Position numbers and translations under genes: made by a program
Notes under the pieces: generated by a model
Told to the model about the DNA's origin: nothing
The model's input: the letters and a program-made list of their open reading frames with translations, nothing else
Database searches by the model: none
Source: Minisyncoccota bacterium
GTDB taxonomy: Bacteria; Patescibacteriota; Minisyncoccia; Phycocordibacterales; JAGLOS01
Direction: 5' to 3'
Assembly: GCA_023137615.1 (NCBI GenBank)
Contig: JAGLOS010000004.1
Location: 1 to 39,305 of the forward strand
Length of the DNA stretch: 39,305 bases
Shown: one piece after another, positions 19,727 through 28,736 of the stretch
Position numbering within the stretch: position 1 is the first letter of the stretch
How the letters are laid out: the number at the start of each line of letters is the position of its first letter

Positions 19727-20716
19727 ATGAAAAAGGGCAAAAAAATACTTCTCTCAGGTATCAAGCCAACCGGTATTGTTCATATCGGCAATTATTTTGG
19801 TGCAATGAAACAATTTGTTGACCTGCAGGATGAATATGAGAGCTATATTTGTGTTGTCAATTATCACGCCATGACGACTGTGCAAGACGCAGAAATACTA
19901 CGTCGGCAAACCATTGATGTCGCGCTGGATCACTTGGCTATCGGGCTTGATCCCAAGAAAGTAAATCTTTTTGTTCAATCGGATGTACCGGAGGTTGCGG
20001 AATTGGCATGGATATTCAATTGTATTACCACAATGCCGTACTTGATGCGGGCGCATGCGTATAAAGACGCGTTAGCAAAAAATAAAGAACTGAATGTCGG
20101 AGTGTTTGATTATCCGATACTTATGGCGGCGGATATTCTTATGCAGGATGCGGATGTTGTGCCGGTGGGAGCAGATCAAAAACAACATGTTGAATATGCG
20201 CGCGATACTGCCGAGAAATTCAATCGTGTTTTCAAAAAAGAAATATTTAAACTTCCTGAACCGCTTATTCAGAGCAATGTGGCAATGGTTGTTGGTACGG
20301 ACGGACGCAAGATGAGCAAAAGTTATGGTAATGTTATTTCTTTGTTCAGTTCTGATGAAGAAATAAAAAAGGCGGTGATGTCTATTCCCACAGATTCCAA
20401 AGCGATCGAAGAGTCGAAAGATCCGGAAGAATGCAAAGTATTTGCTCTGCATAAACTTTTTGCGGGAGAAAATTTGACGGAGATCGAGAAAAAATATAAG
20501 GAAGGAGGGATGGGATATAAAGAATCCAAAGACATTCTTATTGAAAACGTTATCTCTTTTATTAAACCGCTTCGCGAGAAAAGGGAAGAGTTGGCAAAAG
20601 ACCCCGACTATGTTTTGAATGTTCTCAAAGAGGGTGGCAATAATGCCCGTGCGCGGGCAAAAGAAAAAATGAACGCTGTAAGAGCGTGTACAGGTATTAA
20701 CTACAAAATAAATTAA
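19727..20716 (+). CDS. trpS: Tryptophanyl-tRNA synthetase
   Basis: LLSGIKPTGIVHIGNYFGAMKQF, PVGADQKQHVEYARD, KMSKS. Confidence 0.95.
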   Translation: MKKGKKILLSGIKPTGIVHIGNYFGAMKQFVDLQDEYESYICVVNYHAMTTVQDAEILRRQTIDVALDHLAIGLDPKKVNLFVQSDVPEVAELAWIFNCITTMPYLMRAHAYKDALAKNKELNVGVFDYPILMAADILMQDADVVPVGADQKQHVEYARDTAEKFNRVFKKEIFKLPEPLIQSNVAMVVGTDGRKMSKSYGNVISLFSSDEEIKKAVMSIPTDSKAIEESKDPEECKVFALHKLFAGENLTEIEKKYKEGGMGYKESKDILIENVISFIKPLREKREELAKDPDYVLNVLKEGGNNARARAKEKMNAVRACTGINYKIN

Positions 20717-20725
20717 AGAAAGATT

Positions 20726-22138
20726 ATGAAAGAGAGAATATATATCGGTGATCTTGCGGATCACATAGACCAAGAGGTTACTGTCGCCGGATGGATAAAT
20801 GTCAGACGCGACCATGGCAAGCTTATTTTTATTGATCTGCGTGATATGAGTGGTGTGGTGCAAATGGTGGCATTGCCGAGCCACTCTGAGGCACATGAAG
20901 TGGCAAGTGAGGTACGCCCTGAATGGGTAGTGGAAGTCCGCGGAAAAGTAAACAAACGACCGGAAAAAATGATAAACGCGGATGAGCAAAACGGGGATAT
21001 TGAAATTGAGGTGCTGGACATGAAAGTGCTTAATCAGTCAAAAACACCGCCGTTTGAAATATCAGAGGACACAAAAGATGTGGACGAGAACGTTCGTCTC
21101 AAGTATAGATATTTGGATCTGCGTACAAAAAGAATGCAGGAAAATATTCGAATGCGCGACAGTATCGTTGCGTTTTTCCGCGACTATATGCATAAGAATG
21201 ATTTTGTGGAGATCGAAACACCGATGCTGATGAAAGGTACACCGGAAGGGTCGCGTGAATATCTGGTGCCGTCTCGCATTGAGCCGGGAAAATTTTATGC
21301 TCTTCCTCAATCGCCGCAGCAATATAAGCAATTGTGTATGGTTGCAGGATTTGAAAAATATTTTCAAATAACAAAATGTATGCGTGATGAAGATCTGCGA
21401 GGGGACAGACAGCCGGAATTTACACAGCTTGATTATGAAATGTCGTTCGTAACGCAAGAAGAGATCTTACAATTTACGGAAAAAATGTTTATAGAGCTTG
21501 TTGAAAAATTATTTCCAGAAAAAAAGATATCAAAAGTTCCATTTACACGCATAACATATGCTGAATCAATGGAAAAATATGGTACAGATAAACCTGACTT
21601 GCGGGAGAATAAAGAAGATCCGAACGAACTTGCTTTTGTGTGGGTTGTAGATTTCCCTTTGTTTGAAATAAATGAAGAAGGGCAACTTGCCGCTGCACAC
21701 CATCCTTTTTGTTCGGTCAAAGAGGAGGACAACGAGAAATTTATGAATGCAAAGAGTGGAAAAGATATTCTTGATGTTCGGGCAAACGCATATGACATGG
21801 TGCTTAATGGATATGAGCTTAGCTCAGGAAGTATTCGTATTCATAAACAAGACATGCAGGAAAAAGTCTTTGATCTTTTGGGAATTGACAGAGAAGAACA
21901 ACAAACAAGATTTGGTCACATGCTTGAAGCGTTCAAATATGGCGCGCCACCGCATGGAGGATCTGCTCCCGGTATTGATCGTTTTATTATGGTCTTGGCA
22001 GATGAACCGAACATTCGAGAAGTGATGGCGTTTCCAAAAACAAGAGAAGCAAAAGAACCCATGACAAATTCACCGGCACCAACAGACAAAAAAATACTTG
22101 ATGAACTTGGTTTGGAGTTGAAAAAGGAGGAAAAGTAG
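20726..22138 (+). CDS. aspS: Aspartyl-tRNA synthetase, bacterial-type core but short (470 aa)
   Basis: VAGWINVRRDHGKLIFIDLRDMSG; YRYLDLR; EGSREYLVPSR; ALPQSPQQYKQLCMVAGFEKYFQI; GAPPHGGSAPGIDR. Confidence 0.93.
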   Translation: MKERIYIGDLADHIDQEVTVAGWINVRRDHGKLIFIDLRDMSGVVQMVALPSHSEAHEVASEVRPEWVVEVRGKVNKRPEKMINADEQNGDIEIEVLDMKVLNQSKTPPFEISEDTKDVDENVRLKYRYLDLRTKRMQENIRMRDSIVAFFRDYMHKNDFVEIETPMLMKGTPEGSREYLVPSRIEPGKFYALPQSPQQYKQLCMVAGFEKYFQITKCMRDEDLRGDRQPEFTQLDYEMSFVTQEEILQFTEKMFIELVEKLFPEKKISKVPFTRITYAESMEKYGTDKPDLRENKEDPNELAFVWVVDFPLFEINEEGQLAAAHHPFCSVKEEDNEKFMNAKSGKDILDVRANAYDMVLNGYELSSGSIRIHKQDMQEKVFDLLGIDREEQQTRFGHMLEAFKYGAPPHGGSAPGIDRFIMVLADEPNIREVMAFPKTREAKEPMTNSPAPTDKKILDELGLELKKEEK

Positions 22139-22151
22139 AAAAAAGTGATAG

Positions 22152-22268
22152 TTACAGGTACAAGTTGCTGATGCGTTTGATGTTGATGTTCGTATAATCA
22201 ATGAACACATCACTAAAGGGTACACAATGAATCGTAAACGTATAGGGCAAAATTATGATGCTTTCTGA
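22152..22268 (+). pseudogene. Possible remnant of a DNA-binding/RhuM-like protein
   Basis: Open frame with no start: LQVQVADAFDVDVRIINEHITKGYTMNRKRIGQNYDAF*; resembles a helix-turn-helix segment. Confidence 0.2.
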
Positions 22269-22353
22269 ATGCCGTGACTGATATACAATCTATACTTTAT
22301 GATGTGGATAGCTTTTCTTGAAAATATGGCTTAACAGGGGTAGTATTAGGTTG

Positions 22354-23088
22354 ATGGAAGTAACAGCATATAATGTCAGAACTGAAGTATTTGAGGGACC
22401 TCTTGAATTACTCCTTCAACTCGTTGAGAAAAGAAAGTTATTTATAAATGACATTTCTCTTTCTGGAGTTGCAGATGACTATATTACACATATTAAAAAT
22501 TTGGATACTTTTCCCATAGGGGATGCGGCAGGATTTGTATTGGTAGCATCTGTTTTGGTACTTATAAAATCAAAATCACTTTTGCCAAAACTTGATCTGT
22601 CTGAAGAGGAAGAGGTAAGCATAGAAGAGTTACAGAAAAGACTCAAAGACTATCAAAGGATAAAAGAATTGTCTCTTCATATCGCGGAACGTTTTGGAAA
22701 GACAATTATATTTCCCGGTACACATGTTTCAAAACATATTCAACCGATCTTTACTCCGGAGCAGAGTATTACACAAGAAAATCTACTTGCCGCGGTTCTT
22801 TGTGTTATGAGCAAAGTTCCACGCAAGGAGTCAATACCAAAGAAGACGATGTGTAAGGTTATAAGTCTGGAAGAGATGATAGAAGATCTTTCAGGGCGTA
22901 TCGCAAAGAATTTTCGTATGAGCTTCTCAGAATTTTCCGGTGGAAATAAAGCTGAGAAAGTAATGGTAGTTGTCAGTTTTCTTGCAATGCTTGAGTTGGT
23001 AAAGCAGGGGACACTTATTGTCAAACAAGGTGTGATCTTTAGTGAAATAGACATGGAAACGGGACACGTGCGGGTTCCGGAATATTAG
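22354..23088 (+). CDS. scpA: Segregation and condensation protein A
   Basis: VFEGPLELLLQLVEKRKLFINDISLSGVADDYITHI; FVLVASVLVLIKSKSLLP; ATG at 22354 preferred. Confidence 0.92.
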   Translation: MEVTAYNVRTEVFEGPLELLLQLVEKRKLFINDISLSGVADDYITHIKNLDTFPIGDAAGFVLVASVLVLIKSKSLLPKLDLSEEEEVSIEELQKRLKDYQRIKELSLHIAERFGKTIIFPGTHVSKHIQPIFTPEQSITQENLLAAVLCVMSKVPRKESIPKKTMCKVISLEEMIEDLSGRIAKNFRMSFSEFSGGNKAEKVMVVVSFLAMLELVKQGTLIVKQGVIFSEIDMETGHVRVPEY

Positions 23089-23243
23089 TGAGATATGTTT
23101 TTAAAGCGGTGATATATTGTCGCAAGAAGAGGAGGATTGACAATAAACTAATTTGGCTTGATTTTTTTGAAATTTTGAGTATAACAAGTAAGTAAACATT
23201 ACGGTTTACTCTTTTGAGTTCTTTAATAATTAAATATATCACT

Positions 23244-23576
23244 ATGACGTACATTAAAACTATTTTTAGCGAACGGTGTTGTTTTGTTGGAAAAGACGAT
23301 ACAATGTCAGAATCTGACATACATACTGTCGTAGAAATGCATCATGGTAACATGTTGCGAAAAAGCATTGGATTTAGCTTTGTTTATGTGAGTGAAGATC
23401 ATATAGAAAAGATGGACAGATTAGTTGAAGGATTGCGAGATGCTTTCCCGGAAATATCTTTCCCAGATCCGATACATGTCGAAAACGTAGATCAAGCAAA
23501 AATAGATCAAGCGTTTCTATTTATTGAAGGATCTGAATCATCTTTTGGTTCAAATTTGATCATTGATTTGATTTAA
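23244..23576 (+). CDS. Hypothetical protein located between scpA and scpB
   Basis: 110-aa ORF from ATG 23244 (MTYIKTIFSERCCFVGKDD...), followed by a strong terminator. Confidence 0.6.
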   Translation: MTYIKTIFSERCCFVGKDDTMSESDIHTVVEMHHGNMLRKSIGFSFVYVSEDHIEKMDRLVEGLRDAFPEISFPDPIHVENVDQAKIDQAFLFIEGSESSFGSNLIIDLI

Positions 23577-23596
23577 AACCCCTGTAAAGGGGTTTT
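23575..23596 (+). terminator. Hairpin terminator
   Basis: aaaacccc-tgtaaa-ggggtttt, overlapping the stop codon region of the upstream ORF. Confidence 0.75.
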
Positions 23597-23631
23597 ATAA
23601 TATCAGTTAAGGTGTTAGACTGTATTGGTAT

Positions 23632-24189
23632 ATGAGCGGTAACGTTAGTCGTAATATTGAGGCGATACTTTTTCATAGGGCGGAATCCGTAAAAATAAAA
23701 GACCTTGCAAAAATACTCAATGTTGAAAAAGAGAAGATAGAAGAATCATTATCTCAATTGGAAGAAAATCTTGAAGGAAGAGGGGTTAAACTTTTGAGAA
23801 ATAATGACGCGGTGATGCTTGGGACCACGCCTGAAACGGCAGTCATCATTGAAAAGCTAATAAAAGACGAACTTGATAAAGAATTAGGAAAAGCCGGTCT
23901 TGAGACATTGTCTATTGTTTTATATCGAGGACCGATATCGCGCAGTGAGATCGATTATATACGAGGGGTAAATTCTTCGTATATATTACGAAACATGGTT
24001 ATGCGTGGTCTCGTTGAGCGTACTAATGATACCAAAAAAAGAAGTTTTATATACCGACCGACATTTGAATTACTTTCGTATCTTGGCGTCACTTCTCTTT
24101 CAGAATTGCCTGAATACGAGGATGTTCAAAAGGAATTAAATGTTCTGTTAGACAAAGACGAGCCAAAAGAAAAAGAAAAAGAAGAATAA
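23632..24189 (+). CDS. scpB: Segregation and condensation protein B
   Basis: NIEAILFHRAESVKIKDLAKIL...LETLSIVLYRGPISRSEIDYIRGVNSSYILRNMVMRGLVER. Confidence 0.92.
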   Translation: MSGNVSRNIEAILFHRAESVKIKDLAKILNVEKEKIEESLSQLEENLEGRGVKLLRNNDAVMLGTTPETAVIIEKLIKDELDKELGKAGLETLSIVLYRGPISRSEIDYIRGVNSSYILRNMVMRGLVERTNDTKKRSFIYRPTFELLSYLGVTSLSELPEYEDVQKELNVLLDKDEPKEKEKEE

Positions 24190-24193
24190 CGAT

Positions 24194-25327
24194 ATGAATT
24201 TACCGATCATAGATCTAAATAAAAAAGATATTCAAAACAACGAGAGCGGTGTGTCAGAGGCAGCTCTTTTTGATCGTTTTTCCGTCGTATCGAATACGAA
24301 CGCTTTTGTGCTGTTAGGACTTTTTACTATTATATTCGGATTGACATTATTTTTTATACAAAATACCGATGGAAGGGTTCTTGTAAAAGAAGAGGGTAGC
24401 AAAAATACCGCACTTCTATCAGGAACCTTTTATGGTCTTGAGGAAAAGCAACAGGAAGAATTACCCGTAAAGGTTGTTATATATAAAGACTTGTTTGAAA
24501 ATATAAAGATCGAGGCGAAAGCGGCATATGTTTTTGATATAAACACGGGGAGCGTATTGTATGAGAAAAATAAAAATGTACAACGACCGATAGCGTCGCT
24601 TGCAAAAGTCATGACGGCCCTTGTTGTGTCTGAGACGATCGATGAAAGAGGGCTCGTTACGGTACGTTCAGAAGATATAGCATTAGAAGGCAACTCCGGT
24701 CTACGGGCTGGCGAGAATTGGCGTTTGAAGGATCTTCTCGATTTTACGTTGATGACATCTTCTAATGATGGAGCGAGCGCTTTGGCGTCGATTGCCGGCA
24801 CTTTCCCGTTTTTGCGTGATTCTGTAACAACCGCGACTTCAGACACAGCTCTTCCAGAAGACATGTCTTCAAAAGAATTTTTTATTAAAAGCATGAATGA
24901 TCACGCAAGGTCTTTGGGTATGGAAAATACTATTTTCTATAATGAAACAGGTCTTGACATTACAGACCTTCGTAGCGGAGCATATAGTAGTGCTCACGAT
25001 CTGGCTCTTCTTTTTGAATATATTATTAAGAACGAACCGACATTGCTTGAAGCGACACGAAAGGGCTCGGCAGAAATGACTTCAACCAATGGAATTCTTC
25101 ATGTCGCTCGCAATACGAATCAGGGAGTGGAATTTACATCGGGTCTTTTGGCGTCAAAGACCGGCTATACGGATCTCGCAGGCGGAAATCTTGGTGTTGT
25201 GTTTGATTCCGGACTCGGTACGCCAATTATTGTGGTTGTTCTCGGGTCCTCTGTTGAAGGTCGTTTCCGAGATGCTGAAATACTTTCAGAGGCAGCACTT
25301 AATACTGTGGGGCAGGACATTTTTTGA
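24194..25327 (+). CDS. D-alanyl-D-alanine carboxypeptidase (peptidase S11 family), membrane-anchored
   Basis: SxxK in RPIASLAKVMTALV, SSN in TSSNDGASAL, KTG in ASKTGYTDLAGG; N-terminal TM. Confidence 0.9.
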   Translation: MNLPIIDLNKKDIQNNESGVSEAALFDRFSVVSNTNAFVLLGLFTIIFGLTLFFIQNTDGRVLVKEEGSKNTALLSGTFYGLEEKQQEELPVKVVIYKDLFENIKIEAKAAYVFDINTGSVLYEKNKNVQRPIASLAKVMTALVVSETIDERGLVTVRSEDIALEGNSGLRAGENWRLKDLLDFTLMTSSNDGASALASIAGTFPFLRDSVTTATSDTALPEDMSSKEFFIKSMNDHARSLGMENTIFYNETGLDITDLRSGAYSSAHDLALLFEYIIKNEPTLLEATRKGSAEMTSTNGILHVARNTNQGVEFTSGLLASKTGYTDLAGGNLGVVFDSGLGTPIIVVVLGSSVEGRFRDAEILSEAALNTVGQDIF

Positions 25328-25408
25328 CATAATCCGGCTTTTTAAAGCCCTATTTTCTCCACTGTTTGTAGTGGAGCTTTGCTATTGCGTGTGATACAAT
25401 ACACGTTA

Positions 25409-26485
25409 ATGGATACAGAAATGTTAAATTTGGTAAAAGTAATTGCACCTATGGCGATTGCGTTTTTCATTGGAATTGCAATGACACCTGTTGTTTCGGG
25501 ATATTTATATCGAAATAAGATGTGGAAAAAAAAAGCGGGGAAAGTAGCCATGGATGGTCGTGAGACACCTATATTCAATGAATTGCATAAACACAAAGAA
25601 GTGGGAACACCAAAAATGGGAGGAGTTATTATCTGGGGAAGTGTCTTTATCACCATTGCTGTTATTTGGTTCATTTCAGAATTATTTCCAAGTGAATTGA
25701 CAGAAAAACTCGATTTTTTGACAGGAGAAGCGGGACGTAATCAAACATGGCTACCGCTCTTTACTCTATTGGTCGGGGCGGTTATTGGTCTTATTGATGA
25801 TTATTTTGAAGTAACCGGTAAGTCTGATTATTTGGCAGGAGGACTTTCTTTGAAAAAACGTTTAATTGTTGTGTTTCTTGTTTCTATTGTCGGTGCGTGG
25901 TGGTTTTACAGCAAGCTTGATGTATCATCGGTCGCCGTTCCTTTCATGGGAGACCTTGCCCTCGGATGGTTATTTATACCGTTTTTTATTTTAATTATGC
26001 TTGGTATTTATTCCGGTGGGGTTATTGATGGGATCGATGGTCTCGCAGGAGGAGTATTTATGTCGACATTCGCTTCATATGGTGTTATTGCTTTCTCACA
26101 GGATCAAATAAATTTAGCGGCGTTTTGTTTTGTTGTAGTCGGAGGATTACTTTCTTTTCTATGGTTCAATATTCCGCCGGCGCGTTTTTATATGTCTGAA
26201 ACCGGAACAATGGCATTGACCATGTCGCTTGCCGTCGTTGCTTTCTTGACGGGACATGTTCTTTTGTTGCCAATCATTGCTTTTCCTCTTGTTGCAACCA
26301 CTATATCGGATATTATTCAACTTTTATCAAAGAGACTGCGAAATGGAAAAAAAGTTTTTTTATGTGCGCCGGTGCATCATCATTTTGAAGCACTTGGATG
26401 GCCGGCATACAAGGTTACAATGAGATATTGGGTCATTTCTATAATATTTGCCATTATCGGTCTTATTATTGCTCTTATTGGGTAA
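25409..26485 (+). CDS. mraY: Phospho-N-acetylmuramoyl-pentapeptide-transferase
   Basis: GTPKMGGVIIWG, GLIDDYFEVTGKS, GGVIDGIDGLAGG, PVHHHFEALGW; multi-TM. Confidence 0.93.
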   Translation: MDTEMLNLVKVIAPMAIAFFIGIAMTPVVSGYLYRNKMWKKKAGKVAMDGRETPIFNELHKHKEVGTPKMGGVIIWGSVFITIAVIWFISELFPSELTEKLDFLTGEAGRNQTWLPLFTLLVGAVIGLIDDYFEVTGKSDYLAGGLSLKKRLIVVFLVSIVGAWWFYSKLDVSSVAVPFMGDLALGWLFIPFFILIMLGIYSGGVIDGIDGLAGGVFMSTFASYGVIAFSQDQINLAAFCFVVVGGLLSFLWFNIPPARFYMSETGTMALTMSLAVVAFLTGHVLLLPIIAFPLVATTISDIIQLLSKRLRNGKKVFLCAPVHHHFEALGWPAYKVTMRYWVISIIFAIIGLIIALIG

Positions 26486-26493
26486 AGTGGTAT

Positions 26494-27591
26494 ATGCGTC
26501 CTCGAAAACGAGTTGATAGTTTTTTTCTGTGGATCGTTATCGGGCTTGTATCTATCGGGACTTTTATATTTATTTCTGCATGGTTCGGATTACTTGTGCG
26601 TGAAGAGGTACGCTATTCCAGCGTTTTTTTTATGCATACGGTAAGCATCGTTCTCGGGTTTGCCGCTCTTTTTATTGCATCGAAAGTACCATACCAATTT
26701 TGGAAAAAAAGTTCTTTTTATATTTTTGTAGGGTCGATCGTTTTGACACTTCTTGTATTTATTCCCGGACTTGGTGTCACACACGGTGGTGCAACACGAT
26801 GGCTCGATATAGGCGTAACCTCTATCCAACCGGCAGAATTTCTTAAGATAGGTTTTTTACTTTATTTTGCCGCGCTCCTTTCTTCACTTAAAGGCGATAT
26901 TAATTCTCTCAGAGACGGTGTTCTTCCTATCTTCGGCATCTTTGCGATCATTGGTGTCATATTGGTAAAACAGCCTGATACCGGGACTTTTATGGTTATT
27001 TTTGCCAGCGGCCTCGCCATGTTCATAGCAGCCGGTGGTAAGTGGAAGTACATTATGGCTTTTGTGATGTCCGGTATTACAACGATAACAGCCCTTGCAT
27101 ATGCACGTCCGTATATTATGGAGAGATTCCTTACTTTTTTTGATCCCGCGCGAGATTCACTTGATGCCGGGTGGCAGATCAAGCAGTCTCTTATCGCTAT
27201 TGGATCAGGCGGTGTATTTGGGCGTGGATTTGGGCAGAGTATCCAAAAATTCGGGTATCTTCCGGAACCGATAGGGGATTCGATCTTTGCGGTCGCAGCA
27301 GAGGAATTTGGTTTTATCGGTGCAGCTACTATCATAGTGTTATTTTTACTTTTGGCTTTTCGGGGATTGCAAATTGCGAAAAAAACCCCGAACCAATTTA
27401 GTGGACTATTGGTCACTGGAATTGTTATACTGATAATAGCCCAATCATTTATTAATATCGGTGCCATGCTCGGTGTTCTGCCATTAACGGGCATGCCTCT
27501 TTTGTTTATTAGTCATGGTGGAACGGCGTTTATACTTGTTATGTTCGCCATGGGCATTATTTTAAATATTTCTAAATATACAAAATCATGA
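26494..27591 (+). CDS. ftsW: FtsW/RodA-type SEDS glycosyltransferase, probably FtsW
   Basis: GGATRWLDIGVTSIQPAEFLKIGFLLYFA, KQPDTGTFMVI, GVFGRGFGQSIQKFGYLPEPIGDSIFAVAAEEFGFIGA, LPLTGMPLLFISHGG; between mraY and murG. Confidence 0.9.
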   Translation: MRPRKRVDSFFLWIVIGLVSIGTFIFISAWFGLLVREEVRYSSVFFMHTVSIVLGFAALFIASKVPYQFWKKSSFYIFVGSIVLTLLVFIPGLGVTHGGATRWLDIGVTSIQPAEFLKIGFLLYFAALLSSLKGDINSLRDGVLPIFGIFAIIGVILVKQPDTGTFMVIFASGLAMFIAAGGKWKYIMAFVMSGITTITALAYARPYIMERFLTFFDPARDSLDAGWQIKQSLIAIGSGGVFGRGFGQSIQKFGYLPEPIGDSIFAVAAEEFGFIGAATIIVLFLLLAFRGLQIAKKTPNQFSGLLVTGIVILIIAQSFINIGAMLGVLPLTGMPLLFISHGGTAFILVMFAMGIILNISKYTKS

Positions 27592-28736
27592 AAGTAGTAT
27601 TTACAGGAGGAGGATCAGGGGGACATTTTTATCCAATAATTGCCGTTGCTCAAGAATTGCGTTTGTTGCTTGAGAGTGAAGGTGTCAAGGATGTCGTTTT
27701 CTTTTTTATGTCTGACGATCCATATGATCAAAAATTGCTTGATGAAAACAATATAACATTTGTGCAAAATAAAACAGGGAAATTACGGTTGTATTTTTCT
27801 CTACAAAATTTTCTGGATATTTTTTCGACATTCTTTGGTATTATCCGAGCATTTGTACGGTTGTATAAATTATATCCCGATGTTGTATTTAGCAAGGGTG
27901 CGTATCCAAGCTTTCCTGTAACTTTCGCGGCGCGTTTGTTGCGTATTCCGGTTATCATTCACGAATCAGATTCAGTTCCCGGACGTGCAAACAAAATGGC
28001 TGCTTCATACGCAAAAAAGATCGCCATATCATTTCCCGGCGCCGCAGACTTTTTTCCACCCGACAAGGTTGCTTTAACAGGGAACCCGATAAGAAAAGAA
28101 CTTTTTAGTCCGATTACTGATGGTGCACGAGAAGTATTTGGACTTGAAGAAGGGATACCGACTATTTTTATAATAGGGGGGTCTCAAGGCGCACAGAGGA
28201 TCAATGATATGTTGATCTCCGCGGGGCCGGAGCTTATTGATTCGTATCAAATAATTCATCAAATAGGCGAAAATAATATCAATACGTTTAAAGCGACAAT
28301 GGATATTATTATTGAGAAACATGAACATAAAAACCGTTATAAAATGCTACCGTATTTGGATCTGGAACGAATGCGTATGGTGGCCGGAGTAGCTGATATG
28401 GTGGTGTCGCGAGGAGGATCTACTATCTTTGAAATAGCAGCGTGGGGAAAGCCGTCCATAATAATTCCAATTTCCAAGACAAATGGTGATCATCAGCGTA
28501 AAAATGCGTATGCATATGCTCGCGTTGGAGCATGTGAGGTTATGGAGGAAAATAATTTGACAGCGAAATTATTTATTGATGAAATAGATCGTATTTTTGC
28601 CGACACCGAACTCATGACATCTATGAGTTCTTCCGCACGATCATTTTCAAAAGATAATGCGGCGCTAAAGATCTCGCGGGAAATTGTCAGTATTTTAAAA
28701 GAGCATTCATCGTATGGAAAAGAAAAAACAAAATAA
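27588..28736 (+). CDS. murG: UDP-N-acetylglucosamine--undecaprenyl-pyrophosphoryl-MurNAc transferase
   Basis: VVFTGGGSGGHFYPIIAVAQEL; IIHESDSVPGRANK; FIIGGSQGAQRIND; VVSRGGSTIFEIAAWGKPSIIIP; 4-bp ATGA overlap with ftsW. Confidence 0.94.
   Translation: MKVVFTGGGSGGHFYPIIAVAQELRLLLESEGVKDVVFFFMSDDPYDQKLLDENNITFVQNKTGKLRLYFSLQNFLDIFSTFFGIIRAFVRLYKLYPDVVFSKGAYPSFPVTFAARLLRIPVIIHESDSVPGRANKMAASYAKKIAISFPGAADFFPPDKVALTGNPIRKELFSPITDGAREVFGLEEGIPTIFIIGGSQGAQRINDMLISAGPELIDSYQIIHQIGENNINTFKATMDIIIEKHEHKNRYKMLPYLDLERMRMVAGVADMVVSRGGSTIFEIAAWGKPSIIIPISKTNGDHQRKNAYAYARVGACEVMEENNLTAKLFIDEIDRIFADTELMTSMSSSARSFSKDNAALKISREIVSILKEHSSYGKEKTK

Noticed and set aside
20072-20989. 305-aa minus-strand ORF
   Set aside because: Antisense to trpS and the start of aspS, both confidently identified; composition (F/H/I/R-rich) typical of antisense frames.
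26862-27494. 210-aa minus-strand ORF
   Set aside because: Antisense to ftsW; no motifs.
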